Positions 7,551 to 16,157 of a stretch of 35,943 bases of DNA are shown piece by piece. The number at the start of each line of letters is the position of its first letter. Within the stretch, counting starts at the first letter, position 1. The notes under the pieces are model-generated. The model saw only the letters and a program-made list of their open reading frames with translations. It made no database searches and was not told the DNA's origin. The translations under genes were made by a program, and so were the position numbers. This DNA comes from Candidatus Omnitrophota bacterium (GTDB taxonomy: Bacteria; Omnitrophota; Omnitrophia; Omnitrophales; JACROU01): the NCBI GenBank assembly GCA_016214265.1, contig JACROU010000046.1, positions 1 through 35,943 on the forward strand, read 5' to 3'.

Positions 7551-9488
7551 TTATAATTTCTCCTGGACTGTCCTGGTTTCAGAAAATTTTTCGTGATGAT
7601 CCAGAAACTCGCGGGCCCAAAGCTCCAGATTCAAAAAGGCCCAAAGATTGCGGCCAAATTCTCGTTCATGTCCGAATAATGTTTCGGGATCAAAATCTTC
7701 CCGAAGATAAAACCGCGTCCGTGCCCGCCCGCTACGGAAAATATCCATCACAAATTCGCGGACTTTAGAGTCATCATTTAACCATAATTTCAAGGGAACT
7801 GGAAAGCCCATTTTATCCCTGCGGCCGGTGATTTCAGCAGGCAATTCATCCCCGAAAGAAATTCGCAAAAGCCGCTTCAGTTCACCGTTTTGGAATTTGA
7901 TATTAGAAGGAATGGTCGCCAAAAGTTCCACAAGGTCATGATCCAGAAAAGGAACACGCGATTCGACTCCGTGGGCCATACTCATGCGGTCCTCCACATG
8001 AAGTAGCGCCGGAAGGAGCGTTTTGAAATCAAAATGCGTCATGCTGTCAAAATACGATTCCTGCCCGACATTTTTGCCCCAATAAATTCTATGAAAATCA
8101 TCAAATGAGGAGGAGCCGTTAAAAATATTCCAGTCCACAGCATCCCCGATTGAGTTCGCCCGATTGATTAACCGAAAATACCGTTTATCACGCGCATCGA
8201 AAATGCCCTCCGCCCAAAACTCCTCCAAAAGTCCCTCATAACCTTTGAGCGCAGCAAGATTCGGAATGATGGATTCGTAAGTGACGACAAATTTTCCGCT
8301 ATTCATCGTTCCCTCGATGGCCCCCTTGATGCATTGCTCAAAATACGCAATCAAGTAGCGGATATATCCTCCGAAAATCTCGTCGCCGCCCTGCCCGCCC
8401 AGCACCACTTTTACATGTTTTTTTATTTCCCGCGAAACCATAAATTGCGGAAAAGAGCCCGGACCCGCGACAGGTTGATCCAGGTGATGTATCACCTTCG
8501 ACATATTCTCGATAAAATCATTGCTGCTGATTTCGATTTCATGAAGTTGAATATTTTTCTTTTTTGCCAGAAGCCTTGCATAATTCGATTCGTCATATTT
8601 GGGGCCCAAAGAAAACTTTCCGTTAAAGGCCAGAAACCGGCGGTCCGGGGCAAAATCCCGGGCCAGAGAACTCACAAGTCCTGAATCCAATCCGCCACTC
8701 AAATACGCGCCTACTTCTACGTCGCTGACCAAATGGGCCCGAACCGAATCAGAAAACTTTTCCCGGATTTTTTCAACAAAATGTGCCTCGGAACTCTTCC
8801 AATCCAGATCATAATGAACTTCCCAGTATTTCTTTAGTTCAAGGCCAAGATTCGTGTCGACATAACCGGCATGGGCTGGCGCAAGCTCGCGAATACCTTC
8901 GAAAAGAGTCCTTTGACTCAAACAAAATTGAAAAGTGAAATAATCTCTAAGCCCGTTCAAATCAACTTTTGCCGACTCCAGAAACGGCAGTAAGGTTTTG
9001 ATTTCAGAAGCGAAAAAGAACACACCGTCTTGCACGGTGAAATAAAAAGGTTTAATCCCGAAACGGTCACGGGCTACAAAAAGTTTTTTCTTCGACGAAT
9101 CCCAAAGCGCAAAAGCAAACATGCCGCGAAATTTTTCCACACAGCGTTCGCCCCATTTTTCATAAGCTTTAAGAATCACTTCAGTATCGGAAGATGTTCG
9201 GAACTTGCTTTTACCCAGTTCTTCTCGAAGTTCCCTGAAATTGTAAATTTCGCCGTTGTAGGAAATGACATTGCCATTTTCAGAAAGCATCGGTTGATCC
9301 GCCTTTGGGCAAAGATCCAGAATACTCAAACGCACATGAGCCAATCCGATGCGACCGGCGGAATCCACCCAAACCCCCTCGTGATCGGGCCCACGATGCT
9401 TTTGAATGCGATTCATATGTTTCAGCATCGAACAAGCCAGCCCTTTGGGAACCGCCGATTGGGAAAAGAAACCCGCTATGCCGCACAT
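7551..9488 (-). CDS. asnB: Asparagine synthase-type glutamine amidotransferase
   Basis: This 645-aa protein has the two-domain AsnB layout. The N-terminal class II glutaminase has nucleophile Cys2 (MCGIAGFF), RGPD (32-35) and YNGEIYN (78-84). The C-terminal ATP-pyrophosphatase synthetase domain has SGGLDSG (264-270). AsnB makes asparagine from aspartate, ATP and glutamine. Homologues in surface polysaccharide loci are thought to amidate sugar carboxylates instead, and the flanking SDR genes support that here. Its start lies 13 bases inside the upstream gene. It is longer than housekeeping AsnB (about 550-600 aa), as is common for glycan-locus members. The choice between asparagine and uronamide synthesis is inference. 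Confidence 0.92.
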   Translation of the reverse strand: MCGIAGFFSQSAVPKGLACSMLKHMNRIQKHRGPDHEGVWVDSAGRIGLAHVRLSILDLCPKADQPMLSENGNVISYNGEIYNFRELREELGKSKFRTSSDTEVILKAYEKWGERCVEKFRGMFAFALWDSSKKKLFVARDRFGIKPFYFTVQDGVFFFASEIKTLLPFLESAKVDLNGLRDYFTFQFCLSQRTLFEGIRELAPAHAGYVDTNLGLELKKYWEVHYDLDWKSSEAHFVEKIREKFSDSVRAHLVSDVEVGAYLSGGLDSGLVSSLARDFAPDRRFLAFNGKFSLGPKYDESNYARLLAKKKNIQLHEIEISSNDFIENMSKVIHHLDQPVAGPGSFPQFMVSREIKKHVKVVLGGQGGDEIFGGYIRYLIAYFEQCIKGAIEGTMNSGKFVVTYESIIPNLAALKGYEGLLEEFWAEGIFDARDKRYFRLINRANSIGDAVDWNIFNGSSSFDDFHRIYWGKNVGQESYFDSMTHFDFKTLLPALLHVEDRMSMAHGVESRVPFLDHDLVELLATIPSNIKFQNGELKRLLRISFGDELPAEITGRRDKMGFPVPLKLWLNDDSKVREFVMDIFRSGRARTRFYLREDFDPETLFGHEREFGRNLWAFLNLELWAREFLDHHEKFSETRTVQEKL

Positions 9489-12184
9489 GGTTTTGCCTTC
9501 TCCTCTTTCTGCCGCTTACGGCGATAAAGTGAAACGAACGTCCGGCCCACACGGCCCTTTTCGTTTCGGAGTATCATCCGGCCCAAAAAATAAAAAGGCG
9601 CTGTGAACCATTTTCTCAATTGAATACCAAAAGTAAAAATCAAATATCGAAAATATGAAATACCTCCAATAATACGGCCAGGCTCTCCGGAATAACGTCT
9701 GTACCGCAGCACTGTCAGCATCAACTGTTCCGCAAAAGCTTCGTCACTATAAAATCCCGATTGGACAATTTCCCGATAAGCCGTTTCCGTCATTTTTTGA
9801 GAAAACTTTCGATCTTTCAATTTCTCAAGCGCCTCTCTGACATTCGTCAAATCTTCTTTGATTGGAATGTAATGTTGGGATGGTTTCAAAACTCCGCCAT
9901 AATCGCCTTCAATTAATATTTGAACGGTTCGCGTCGCAGCGCATTCCAAATGCCTGGGACTCAAAGCCCTAAACCGGAATCTTTCATCCTCATATCCGAT
10001 TTGGTCTTTGGCTGAACCATCCGCATCCAAAATACTGGAACCACCCTCGCATCCGATAACCGCTTTGGAAGCTGAAAGGAAACGAATCCATTTATTGCCG
10101 TAAATTTCGTCCTTTTTCTCAGTCGAAATGTCGGTTTTCAATCCAAGCGCCTTAGCCTCCCCCTCGACAACCGGGGCTATCGCAGATTTCATCTGTCCCC
10201 ATTTTCCGAACCACTCCGGAAGACGCGTTGCCCGATATCCCACGTCAACGCCCCTTTTTTCATACGGCCGAAACGCCCGGTTGGCCCTGTCGACAAAATG
10301 CTGGCTTAAATATCCCGTAAGCACTTTTTGAAATTCGGCCTTCTGACTCATTTTCGGATACAAAAACGGCCGAAACTTACCGTCGAAATTGCTGAAAATA
10401 ATCTTCACCCCGGAATCCGCCAAAAAATCATCCAGAACATGGGCGTGATCGTATTCATCCTGAGGAATGGCAATCTTCAATCCTTTCATTCCCTTGATTT
10501 GATTTGCGAATTTCGCCCAGCGCTTTTTTTTTTTTTTTATCCATCTCAGGCAAAGAAAAGTGTTGTGAAGCAAAATAGCGTCAAACGTTTTACTTTCTAT
10601 AAAACGCGGCAAATCGAATTTTGCGTTATGAAAAAAATATCGATGATTCGGGAAATACCGCCGGAGCGCATTCAGATGATCCTTGACGGTCATACGCATC
10701 GGATAATGCCAATCGTCCCGATAAAGAATCAACAGGCTAAGCGGCCGCAGCTTCTTCCCTCCTTTGATTTTAATGAAATTACAGCAAATTGCAGAAATAA
10801 ATAAAGATCCAATTTCTAAAAATTTCAAAGAGGCTTTGGATAGAGATGATGACCAGGATTTTGGCAGAACTTTCATCCAGTCCTTAATCACCGCAGTCGT
10901 TCCTACTCGAATTCGCCTCAGCAAAAAGTAGAACAAACCGAGGACAATAAGAAAAGGTGACAATACGATTAAAGTTACAGACCATTTCAAAACAGCCGGT
11001 ATTTTCAGCAGTTTGGGAATACGAATACGCTTCTCGAAGCATTGTTCGGTTAGACAAACTGAAGATTTCGTTTTTTTTCTGGCGCTAAATTCTTCTTCGA
11101 CGATAGAGTCAAAACCGGAAATGAATTTTTTAAAGGAATAATTTGGGTTCCTGGCTATTTCCTCATAGGTGCAATCGGCTATCTCCTGAAGCATCACCGG
11201 ATTATTGATTGCCGCGATCACTTCGTTGACGTTGCTAAAATCCTTCTTGAGCGAAATGAAATGGCGGCCGGGTTTAAGAATACCGGAATATTCGCCCTCA
11301 AAAAGAATCATCACGGTTTTAAGAGCCGCCGCCTCAAAGCATCTGGGAGAAATCTGATTCATCCGGATTTTTCCCTCATGCACCGATAAAAATCTCTCTT
11401 CGATTTCATCAAACGAGGCTGAAGGATTCCCCCGAAGATAATCCTCAACACTTTGCTGAATTTCTCCGGTAAAATCGACCACGCTTGCGCCGCTTTCGGT
11501 GCCCAGCACCGTTTTCGATGAGGCCAGAAAACGGATCCAGCGGCGGCCATAAAGTCTTTCCTCTTCTTCGACGGCAAGGTCCAGCACCAGTTTCGAAGCG
11601 CTTGCGACCTCCAAAAACTTTGGAACAATTTGCCATTTTTCCGCGCCAAGCCTTCCGAGCCAAAGAGGCACTTTTCGGGCCCGATAAGCGGCATCTATCG
11701 TTCGAAAAGCAGTTGAAGGCACCAGAAAATCCAACAAATCACAAGGGACATAACCGGTAAGCGTATTCACCTTTCGGACGCCGGGAAGACGGCTCTCAGG
11801 ATAAACTTTTTCAATCTCTTGTTCGGGGTAGCAAGTAAACAACAGATCAATGCCCAGAAACCTCATTTCCTCGATGATGGCATTAACCGTCCGGTATTCA
11901 TCCTGAATAAATTGAACTTTTAATCCTTGAAAATCACGGACGAATTTTTTCGCATCGCGATTCAAATAAACTGAACCCAGAATATAAATGGAATAATGAA
12001 TTACAAGAACATCAAAATCTTCCGTCTTCAAACCCTTAGACCATTTTCCGCGGGTGGAAAGAGTAAAAATTTGATGGCCAGAATAACGAGAAAATGAATC
12101 GATATGATCCGAGATAGTGCCGGCGTCGTTTACCGGACGGTCACAAATCAAGAGAATTTTTAGTTTTTCGTTAGAGTCGTTCAT
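9476..12184 (-). CDS. Duplicated CgeB-like putative glycosyltransferase with central membrane segment
   Basis: A 902-aa protein made of two homologous halves. Paired motifs are FIQDEY (92-97) with IPQDEY (573-578), YGRRWIRFLASSK (212 on) with YGNKWIRFLSASK (695 on), and ILFEGEYSGILKPGRHFI (293-310) with ILIEGDYGGVLKPSQHYI (756-773). The last pair resembles the C-terminal nucleotide-sugar-binding region of CgeB/GT-B glycosyltransferases. Hydrophobic segments at about 400-423 and 455-470 link the halves, and another lies near 845-875. It starts 3 bases after the methyltransferase stop and overlaps asnB by 13 bases. A tract of 15 A (10524-10538) encodes Lys551-555 and is a candidate slippage site. 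Glycosyl transfer is inferred from similarity I recognise by eye, not proven. Confidence 0.75.
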   Translation of the reverse strand: MNDSNEKLKILLICDRPVNDAGTISDHIDSFSRYSGHQIFTLSTRGKWSKGLKTEDFDVLVIHYSIYILGSVYLNRDAKKFVRDFQGLKVQFIQDEYRTVNAIIEEMRFLGIDLLFTCYPEQEIEKVYPESRLPGVRKVNTLTGYVPCDLLDFLVPSTAFRTIDAAYRARKVPLWLGRLGAEKWQIVPKFLEVASASKLVLDLAVEEEERLYGRRWIRFLASSKTVLGTESGASVVDFTGEIQQSVEDYLRGNPSASFDEIEERFLSVHEGKIRMNQISPRCFEAAALKTVMILFEGEYSGILKPGRHFISLKKDFSNVNEVIAAINNPVMLQEIADCTYEEIARNPNYSFKKFISGFDSIVEEEFSARKKTKSSVCLTEQCFEKRIRIPKLLKIPAVLKWSVTLIVLSPFLIVLGLFYFLLRRIRVGTTAVIKDWMKVLPKSWSSSLSKASLKFLEIGSLFISAICCNFIKIKGGKKLRPLSLLILYRDDWHYPMRMTVKDHLNALRRYFPNHRYFFHNAKFDLPRFIESKTFDAILLHNTFLCLRWIKKKKKRWAKFANQIKGMKGLKIAIPQDEYDHAHVLDDFLADSGVKIIFSNFDGKFRPFLYPKMSQKAEFQKVLTGYLSQHFVDRANRAFRPYEKRGVDVGYRATRLPEWFGKWGQMKSAIAPVVEGEAKALGLKTDISTEKKDEIYGNKWIRFLSASKAVIGCEGGSSILDADGSAKDQIGYEDERFRFRALSPRHLECAATRTVQILIEGDYGGVLKPSQHYIPIKEDLTNVREALEKLKDRKFSQKMTETAYREIVQSGFYSDEAFAEQLMLTVLRYRRYSGEPGRIIGGISYFRYLIFTFGIQLRKWFTAPFYFLGRMILRNEKGRVGRTFVSLYRRKRQKEEKAKPCAA

Positions 12185-12187
12185 GAA

Positions 12188-13012
12188 TTATTTTTGCGCT
12201 TCGATGTAAATATCAAAGCCAGCCCATTTCCCAAGCATGGGAAGAAGTTTTTTTCGAGAAATCAAAAGCGAACCTCGCAAATAAAGATCGTTGCAATTTT
12301 CCTTTTCGAAACGGACAGAGGAAAATGAAGCAAACATTTCCCGAAGCCGGCAAATGGAAAGGAACACCGTCTCCGGAGCTGCCTCACCGGTGGAATTAGC
12401 GTCGTAGGATTTTCTCTGAATTTCCGTCACTTTATTTTGCTGCGAAGTCCATCCCCAGTCTTTCAAAAGCATCTTGAACGTTTTGACCGGCCATTTCACC
12501 CATTGCCGGTATGAGAATTGATTGTAGACCATCAGAAACGCCCGCCCACCTGGCCGGAGTACCCGATAAGTCTCTTCAATACATTTCTGGACATCGCCCG
12601 TGTGATGGAAACACCCGATGGAAACCACAAAATCCTGACTTTCCGCGTCCACGGGACACGTCAACATACTCCCCTGAATCGCCCTCCCCGCTAATCGGGA
12701 CAAGCCGAGACGGCGATTCATCATTTTCACGGGACCCGCCGCGATGTCCAGCCCTGTATAATCCGCTCCCGATTCGGCAATCTTTCCACCCAAAGTACCG
12801 TAACCTAGGCCGGCCTCGAGCACCTTTTTTCCTTTCATTTCATGGACTTTCACATGCTGAAGAAGATAAGGATAAAAATCGAAATAAGCATGATCAAATT
12901 TTCTAAGCGATTCTGGTGCATGATCCGTAATACCAAGCATTTTGGCAAAAGCACTGCCGCAAAGCTCATCCCAAAATTCTACGTTGGCTTGATCAATTTG
13001 TTTTTGTTCCAT
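12188..13012 (-). CDS. Class I SAM-dependent methyltransferase
   Basis: This 274-aa protein has the SAM-binding motif I VLEAGLGYGTLG (near 65-76), an acidic residue in YTGLDIA, and the VSIGCFHH and RVLRPGGRAFLMVYN strands of the Methyltransf_11/25 group. The C-terminal 70 residues are specific to this protein and may recognise the acceptor. The start ATG 13012 has AGGA 6 bases upstream, overlapping the wzm stop codon. Its place just after the ABC exporter genes suggests methylation of a sugar in the exported glycan, possibly a chain-terminating step as in Wzm/Wzt-dependent O-antigens. That role is inferred from position only. Confidence 0.85.
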   Translation of the reverse strand: MEQKQIDQANVEFWDELCGSAFAKMLGITDHAPESLRKFDHAYFDFYPYLLQHVKVHEMKGKKVLEAGLGYGTLGGKIAESGADYTGLDIAAGPVKMMNRRLGLSRLAGRAIQGSMLTCPVDAESQDFVVSIGCFHHTGDVQKCIEETYRVLRPGGRAFLMVYNQFSYRQWVKWPVKTFKMLLKDWGWTSQQNKVTEIQRKSYDANSTGEAAPETVFLSICRLREMFASFSSVRFEKENCNDLYLRGSLLISRKKLLPMLGKWAGFDIYIEAQK

Positions 13013-13018
13013 ATTTTC

Positions 13019-13831
13019 CTAAAGGGCGGACTCAAACAATCCTTTGCAGATTCTGAAAAATTTAATACCAAATACATTGAGGCCGACACCAAGCACAAAG
13101 AGGTACAGCAATCCGGTTACATTGGGATTTAAATGATCGATCAAAATATCTCGGTACGATTTTATAATTTGATAAAAAGGATTCGCGTACGTTACAATCT
13201 CGGCCCATGAAGGCATCATCTCGACGGGGTAAAAAATAGGCGTCGCAAAAAAAACAACAAACAGAAAAGATATAAGAAAGGGTCCGATATCCCGCACAAA
13301 AACCGTCGCAGCGCTGAGAAAAAAACTGACACCTGTTAAAAAAAACAACTGAAGCATAATCACAAAAGGCAGATAGATAATCGAAGTGCCGGGGAAATTT
13401 CCGGTCGCAACAAAAAGCAGCGCAAGAAAAGTCATACCTACCGCGAATGGCACACAACTCACAAACACAGAAGCCAACGGAAGGCATTCAGATTTAAAAA
13501 CTATATTCTTGACCAGGCCAGAGCCCTGAATAACGGAATTGGCGGACAAAGAAAGACTTTCTGAAATCGCAAGCCAGGGAATTATCCCCGAGATCAGCCA
13601 TAGAACGTAATGAAATGTCGAATCCGATCCCGGAATTTTTGATTTTAGCACAAAACCAAACACAAACGTATAGATGGAAAGCTGAACCAGGGGATTGATG
13701 AGTGCCCAATAAATTCCAAGCAGAGAACCCGTATATCGGTCCTTCAAATTCATTTTGAAAAGATTTACGATTAAACGAAAATCGGAGCGTTCAAACCCCA
13801 AAATTGTGAGGGGTTTTATTGTTGTCGGCAT
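13019..13831 (-). CDS. wzm: ABC transporter permease for surface polysaccharide (Wzm/TagG type)
   Basis: A 270-aa inner-membrane protein of the ABC2 family with about six hydrophobic segments. The N-terminal LKDRYTGSLLGIYWALINPL is the characteristic Wzm/TagG entry motif, and NPFYQIIKSYRDIL lies near the C-terminus. I chose ATG 13831, which follows a GAGGAG-rich stretch by about 11 bases, rather than the first ATG-like codon at 13867, which lies well inside the upstream ATPase gene. It should form the membrane channel with the Wzt ATPases encoded immediately upstream (16-base overlap) and move an undecaprenyl-linked glycan across the inner membrane. Confidence 0.93.
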   Translation of the reverse strand: MPTTIKPLTILGFERSDFRLIVNLFKMNLKDRYTGSLLGIYWALINPLVQLSIYTFVFGFVLKSKIPGSDSTFHYVLWLISGIIPWLAISESLSLSANSVIQGSGLVKNIVFKSECLPLASVFVSCVPFAVGMTFLALLFVATGNFPGTSIIYLPFVIMLQLFFLTGVSFFLSAATVFVRDIGPFLISFLFVVFFATPIFYPVEMMPSWAEIVTYANPFYQIIKSYRDILIDHLNPNVTGLLYLFVLGVGLNVFGIKFFRICKGLFESAL

Positions 13832-15060
13832 AAAGTTTCTTTCTCCTCCTCGACATTCCATTTGCAAAAAGGAAAAAACACTGGATTTGAATAACTGTAA
13901 TTTGCGTTTTCAATCTGAATCACGTTTTGAAATTCAGCAAGCGGCTCGCTCCCACTTTCCCCGCTTTTATCAAAAACTGCCACGTTCACACGATACATAT
14001 TTTTGCCGAGCAAAATAGGACCAAATGGAATTTCAATCGAGTACTCGCCCTCGATGGCGCCAATCTGGAAACCATCTTCACTGGCCCAATTTTCCTGAAT
14101 CAGCACTCCGTCAAAACGTGTGATCTGAAATCTGAAATCGGGATTTTCGATTTTTTGCCCTGAGCAGATTTTAAATTGAAGAAAAAGCTCTTCCTGTAAA
14201 TGGAAAATCAATTTCGAGTTCCCGTTACGATCGATAAATTTCAGTTCCGAAATGTCCAACCCCGGAACCCGGGATTTAATGCGGACGAACTTGCTTAATT
14301 TTTTACGTATCGTATCTTCTTCCTTCTTACGGATGAAATCCAGATAGGCTTGGGTTACTTCCCGCGGTTCGCCGTCCTTCACAATCCGTCCCTGATCGAG
14401 CCAAATAACACGGCTCGTCATATCCATGATGGTTTCCATGCTGTGAGAAATGAGAATCAGAATTTTCCCCCGCGAAGTAATTTTCTTCATGGCAGACGAA
14501 CATTTTTTGACAAATTCGATATCGCCCACCGCCAGGGTTTCATCGATCATCAAAATCTCGGGCTCCAAATTGATCAGCATGGCAAATGCCAGACGGGCCT
14601 TCATCCCCGAAGAATAAACTCGAAGAGGCTGGTCGATAAAATCTCCCACATCCGCAAAATCGATTACCTGATTGATACTTTTCGCTATTTCATCCCGTGT
14701 CTTACCGTGAATTTCTCCATCAAGGCGGATATTTTCACGGCCCGTAAGATCTTCCCTCAAGGCAACACCCAGTTCTAAAACTATATGGGCTTTCCCATCT
14801 CTTTCGATTGTTCCAAAAGTCGGCTCTAAAAGTCCGGCGATCATTTGAAGCAATGTTGTCTTACCCGATCCATTCGTTCCGATAATGCCAATCCGCTCAC
14901 CTTCCCGGATTGTAAGAGAAATCCGATTGATGGCAATACATCGGTCCGAAGCTGCCAAGGATTTTGCTTTCATACCCAAAAGGCGCCGTCCCAAGGCCTT
15001 GACGCGGCCGATGAGAGAAGAGTAATAAATTTTTGAGACTTCGTTTACTTTGATAAACAT
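13816..15060 (-). CDS. wzt: ABC transporter ATPase with C-terminal glycan-binding domain (Wzt type)
   Basis: A 414-aa protein from ATG 15060. Residues 1-250 are an ABC ATPase: Walker A GTNGSGKT (61-68), signature YSSGMKARL, Walker B EILMIDETLAVGD and H-loop ISHS. The remaining about 150 residues match the beta-sandwich carbohydrate-binding domain that lets Wzt recognise the end of its substrate chain (LIFHLQEELFLQFKI, GPILLGKNMYRVNVAVFD). The earlier possible start at 15156 overlaps the upstream gene by over 100 bases and is rejected. It overlaps both neighbours by 16 bases. It is the second of two consecutive Wzt-like ATPases; this one has the fuller C-terminal domain. Confidence 0.93.
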   Translation of the reverse strand: MFIKVNEVSKIYYSSLIGRVKALGRRLLGMKAKSLAASDRCIAINRISLTIREGERIGIIGTNGSGKTTLLQMIAGLLEPTFGTIERDGKAHIVLELGVALREDLTGRENIRLDGEIHGKTRDEIAKSINQVIDFADVGDFIDQPLRVYSSGMKARLAFAMLINLEPEILMIDETLAVGDIEFVKKCSSAMKKITSRGKILILISHSMETIMDMTSRVIWLDQGRIVKDGEPREVTQAYLDFIRKKEEDTIRKKLSKFVRIKSRVPGLDISELKFIDRNGNSKLIFHLQEELFLQFKICSGQKIENPDFRFQITRFDGVLIQENWASEDGFQIGAIEGEYSIEIPFGPILLGKNMYRVNVAVFDKSGESGSEPLAEFQNVIQIENANYSYSNPVFFPFCKWNVEEEKETLCRQQ

Positions 15061-16157
15061 AATTTCCAATTCATATTTTTTTTGAGATATCCCGGGCCGG
15101 AACCAAAATCCGGATTTAAAAAATAAACTTGCCGCGCATCCGACCAGCCCCAGCAATCTTCAATCACACTTTCGGGAATGGCGCCGGATCCCCGGCCGAG
15201 CACCACACTGACCAACCCCTTTTCCAAGCCTGCCGGCAACGGAAATTCCAGAGTGATCTTGACAGCACCCTCACCAGCGGGAAATGTTAATTGCTGCCAG
15301 GTGGTATTGAATAGCCCAGCAAGAATAGCCTTTTTTGCGTCATAAACACCTACCTGAAGCCAAAAATTATTTGCCATTTTCAACCGGCGAATCGTTGAAT
15401 ACACTTTCAATGTGCCAGAACAAAATTCGGTTTCGACAGCGTCGATTAAACCATATTCCCTTGGATAAGAAGCCATCACCCCTTCTTTGTCTCGGGCAAA
15501 ATAATCCATCGTCACTTCGTGAGCCGGCCCCTCTTTATGAATTTTTCCTTTTTCAAGCCAAATCACGCGGTCACACAGACGTTCCACGTAAGGAATGGCG
15601 TGCGAAACAAGAACCACGGTGCGGCCCGATTCACACAGCTCTCGAATACGCCCCAAAGATCTTTTCTGAAAATATTCATCACCGACCACCAACAATTCAT
15701 CCACCAAAAGAACTTCTTCCACCGACGCGGTGATCAGAGCGAAAGCAAGCCTAGCTTCCATGCCCGACGAATAAGAAGAAACGGGCTGATGAATCACTTC
15801 GCCCAGTTCAGAGAAATCAACAATTTCATCTTCGATGCCTTTAATTTTCTTTTTAGAATGACCCCGCAATAACAGCGAACGGTAAACATTCTCACGGCCA
15901 CTAAGTGCACGATTAAATCCTGTCGCCAATTCCAATATCGAACTTGCTTTGCCTTTGATTTCAATTTTACCGGATGTCAGCGGAGAAATACCAGCCAGCA
16001 ATTTCAGAAGAGTGCTTTTTCCAGATCCATTGGACCCGATAATGCCCAACACTTTGCCGGCCCCCAATTTAAAAGACACATTGTCCAAAGCGCGAAAGGA
16101 TCCTCCCGGCTTTTTCATAAGGGTATAATCTTTCACAACATTTTCAGCGATAATCAT
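15045..16157 (-). CDS. Second Wzt-type ABC ATPase
   Basis: A 370-aa ABC ATPase: Walker A GSNGSGKS (41-48), signature YSSGMEARL, Walker B VLLVDELLVVGD and H-loop VSHA. The C-terminal about 130 residues form a shorter domain than in the next ATPase (LQVGVYDAKKAILAGLFNTTW, then GLVSVVLGRGSG) and end with DFGSGPGYLKKNMNW. The start ATG overlaps the upstream stop as ATGA. With only one permease in the locus, the two ATPases may form a heterodimer or serve the same Wzm alternately. The catalytic motifs look complete in both, so neither is an obvious pseudo-ATPase. Confidence 0.92.
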   Translation of the reverse strand: MIIAENVVKDYTLMKKPGGSFRALDNVSFKLGAGKVLGIIGSNGSGKSTLLKLLAGISPLTSGKIEIKGKASSILELATGFNRALSGRENVYRSLLLRGHSKKKIKGIEDEIVDFSELGEVIHQPVSSYSSGMEARLAFALITASVEEVLLVDELLVVGDEYFQKRSLGRIRELCESGRTVVLVSHAIPYVERLCDRVIWLEKGKIHKEGPAHEVTMDYFARDKEGVMASYPREYGLIDAVETEFCSGTLKVYSTIRRLKMANNFWLQVGVYDAKKAILAGLFNTTWQQLTFPAGEGAVKITLEFPLPAGLEKGLVSVVLGRGSGAIPESVIEDCWGWSDARQVYFLNPDFGSGPGYLKKNMNWKLCLSK

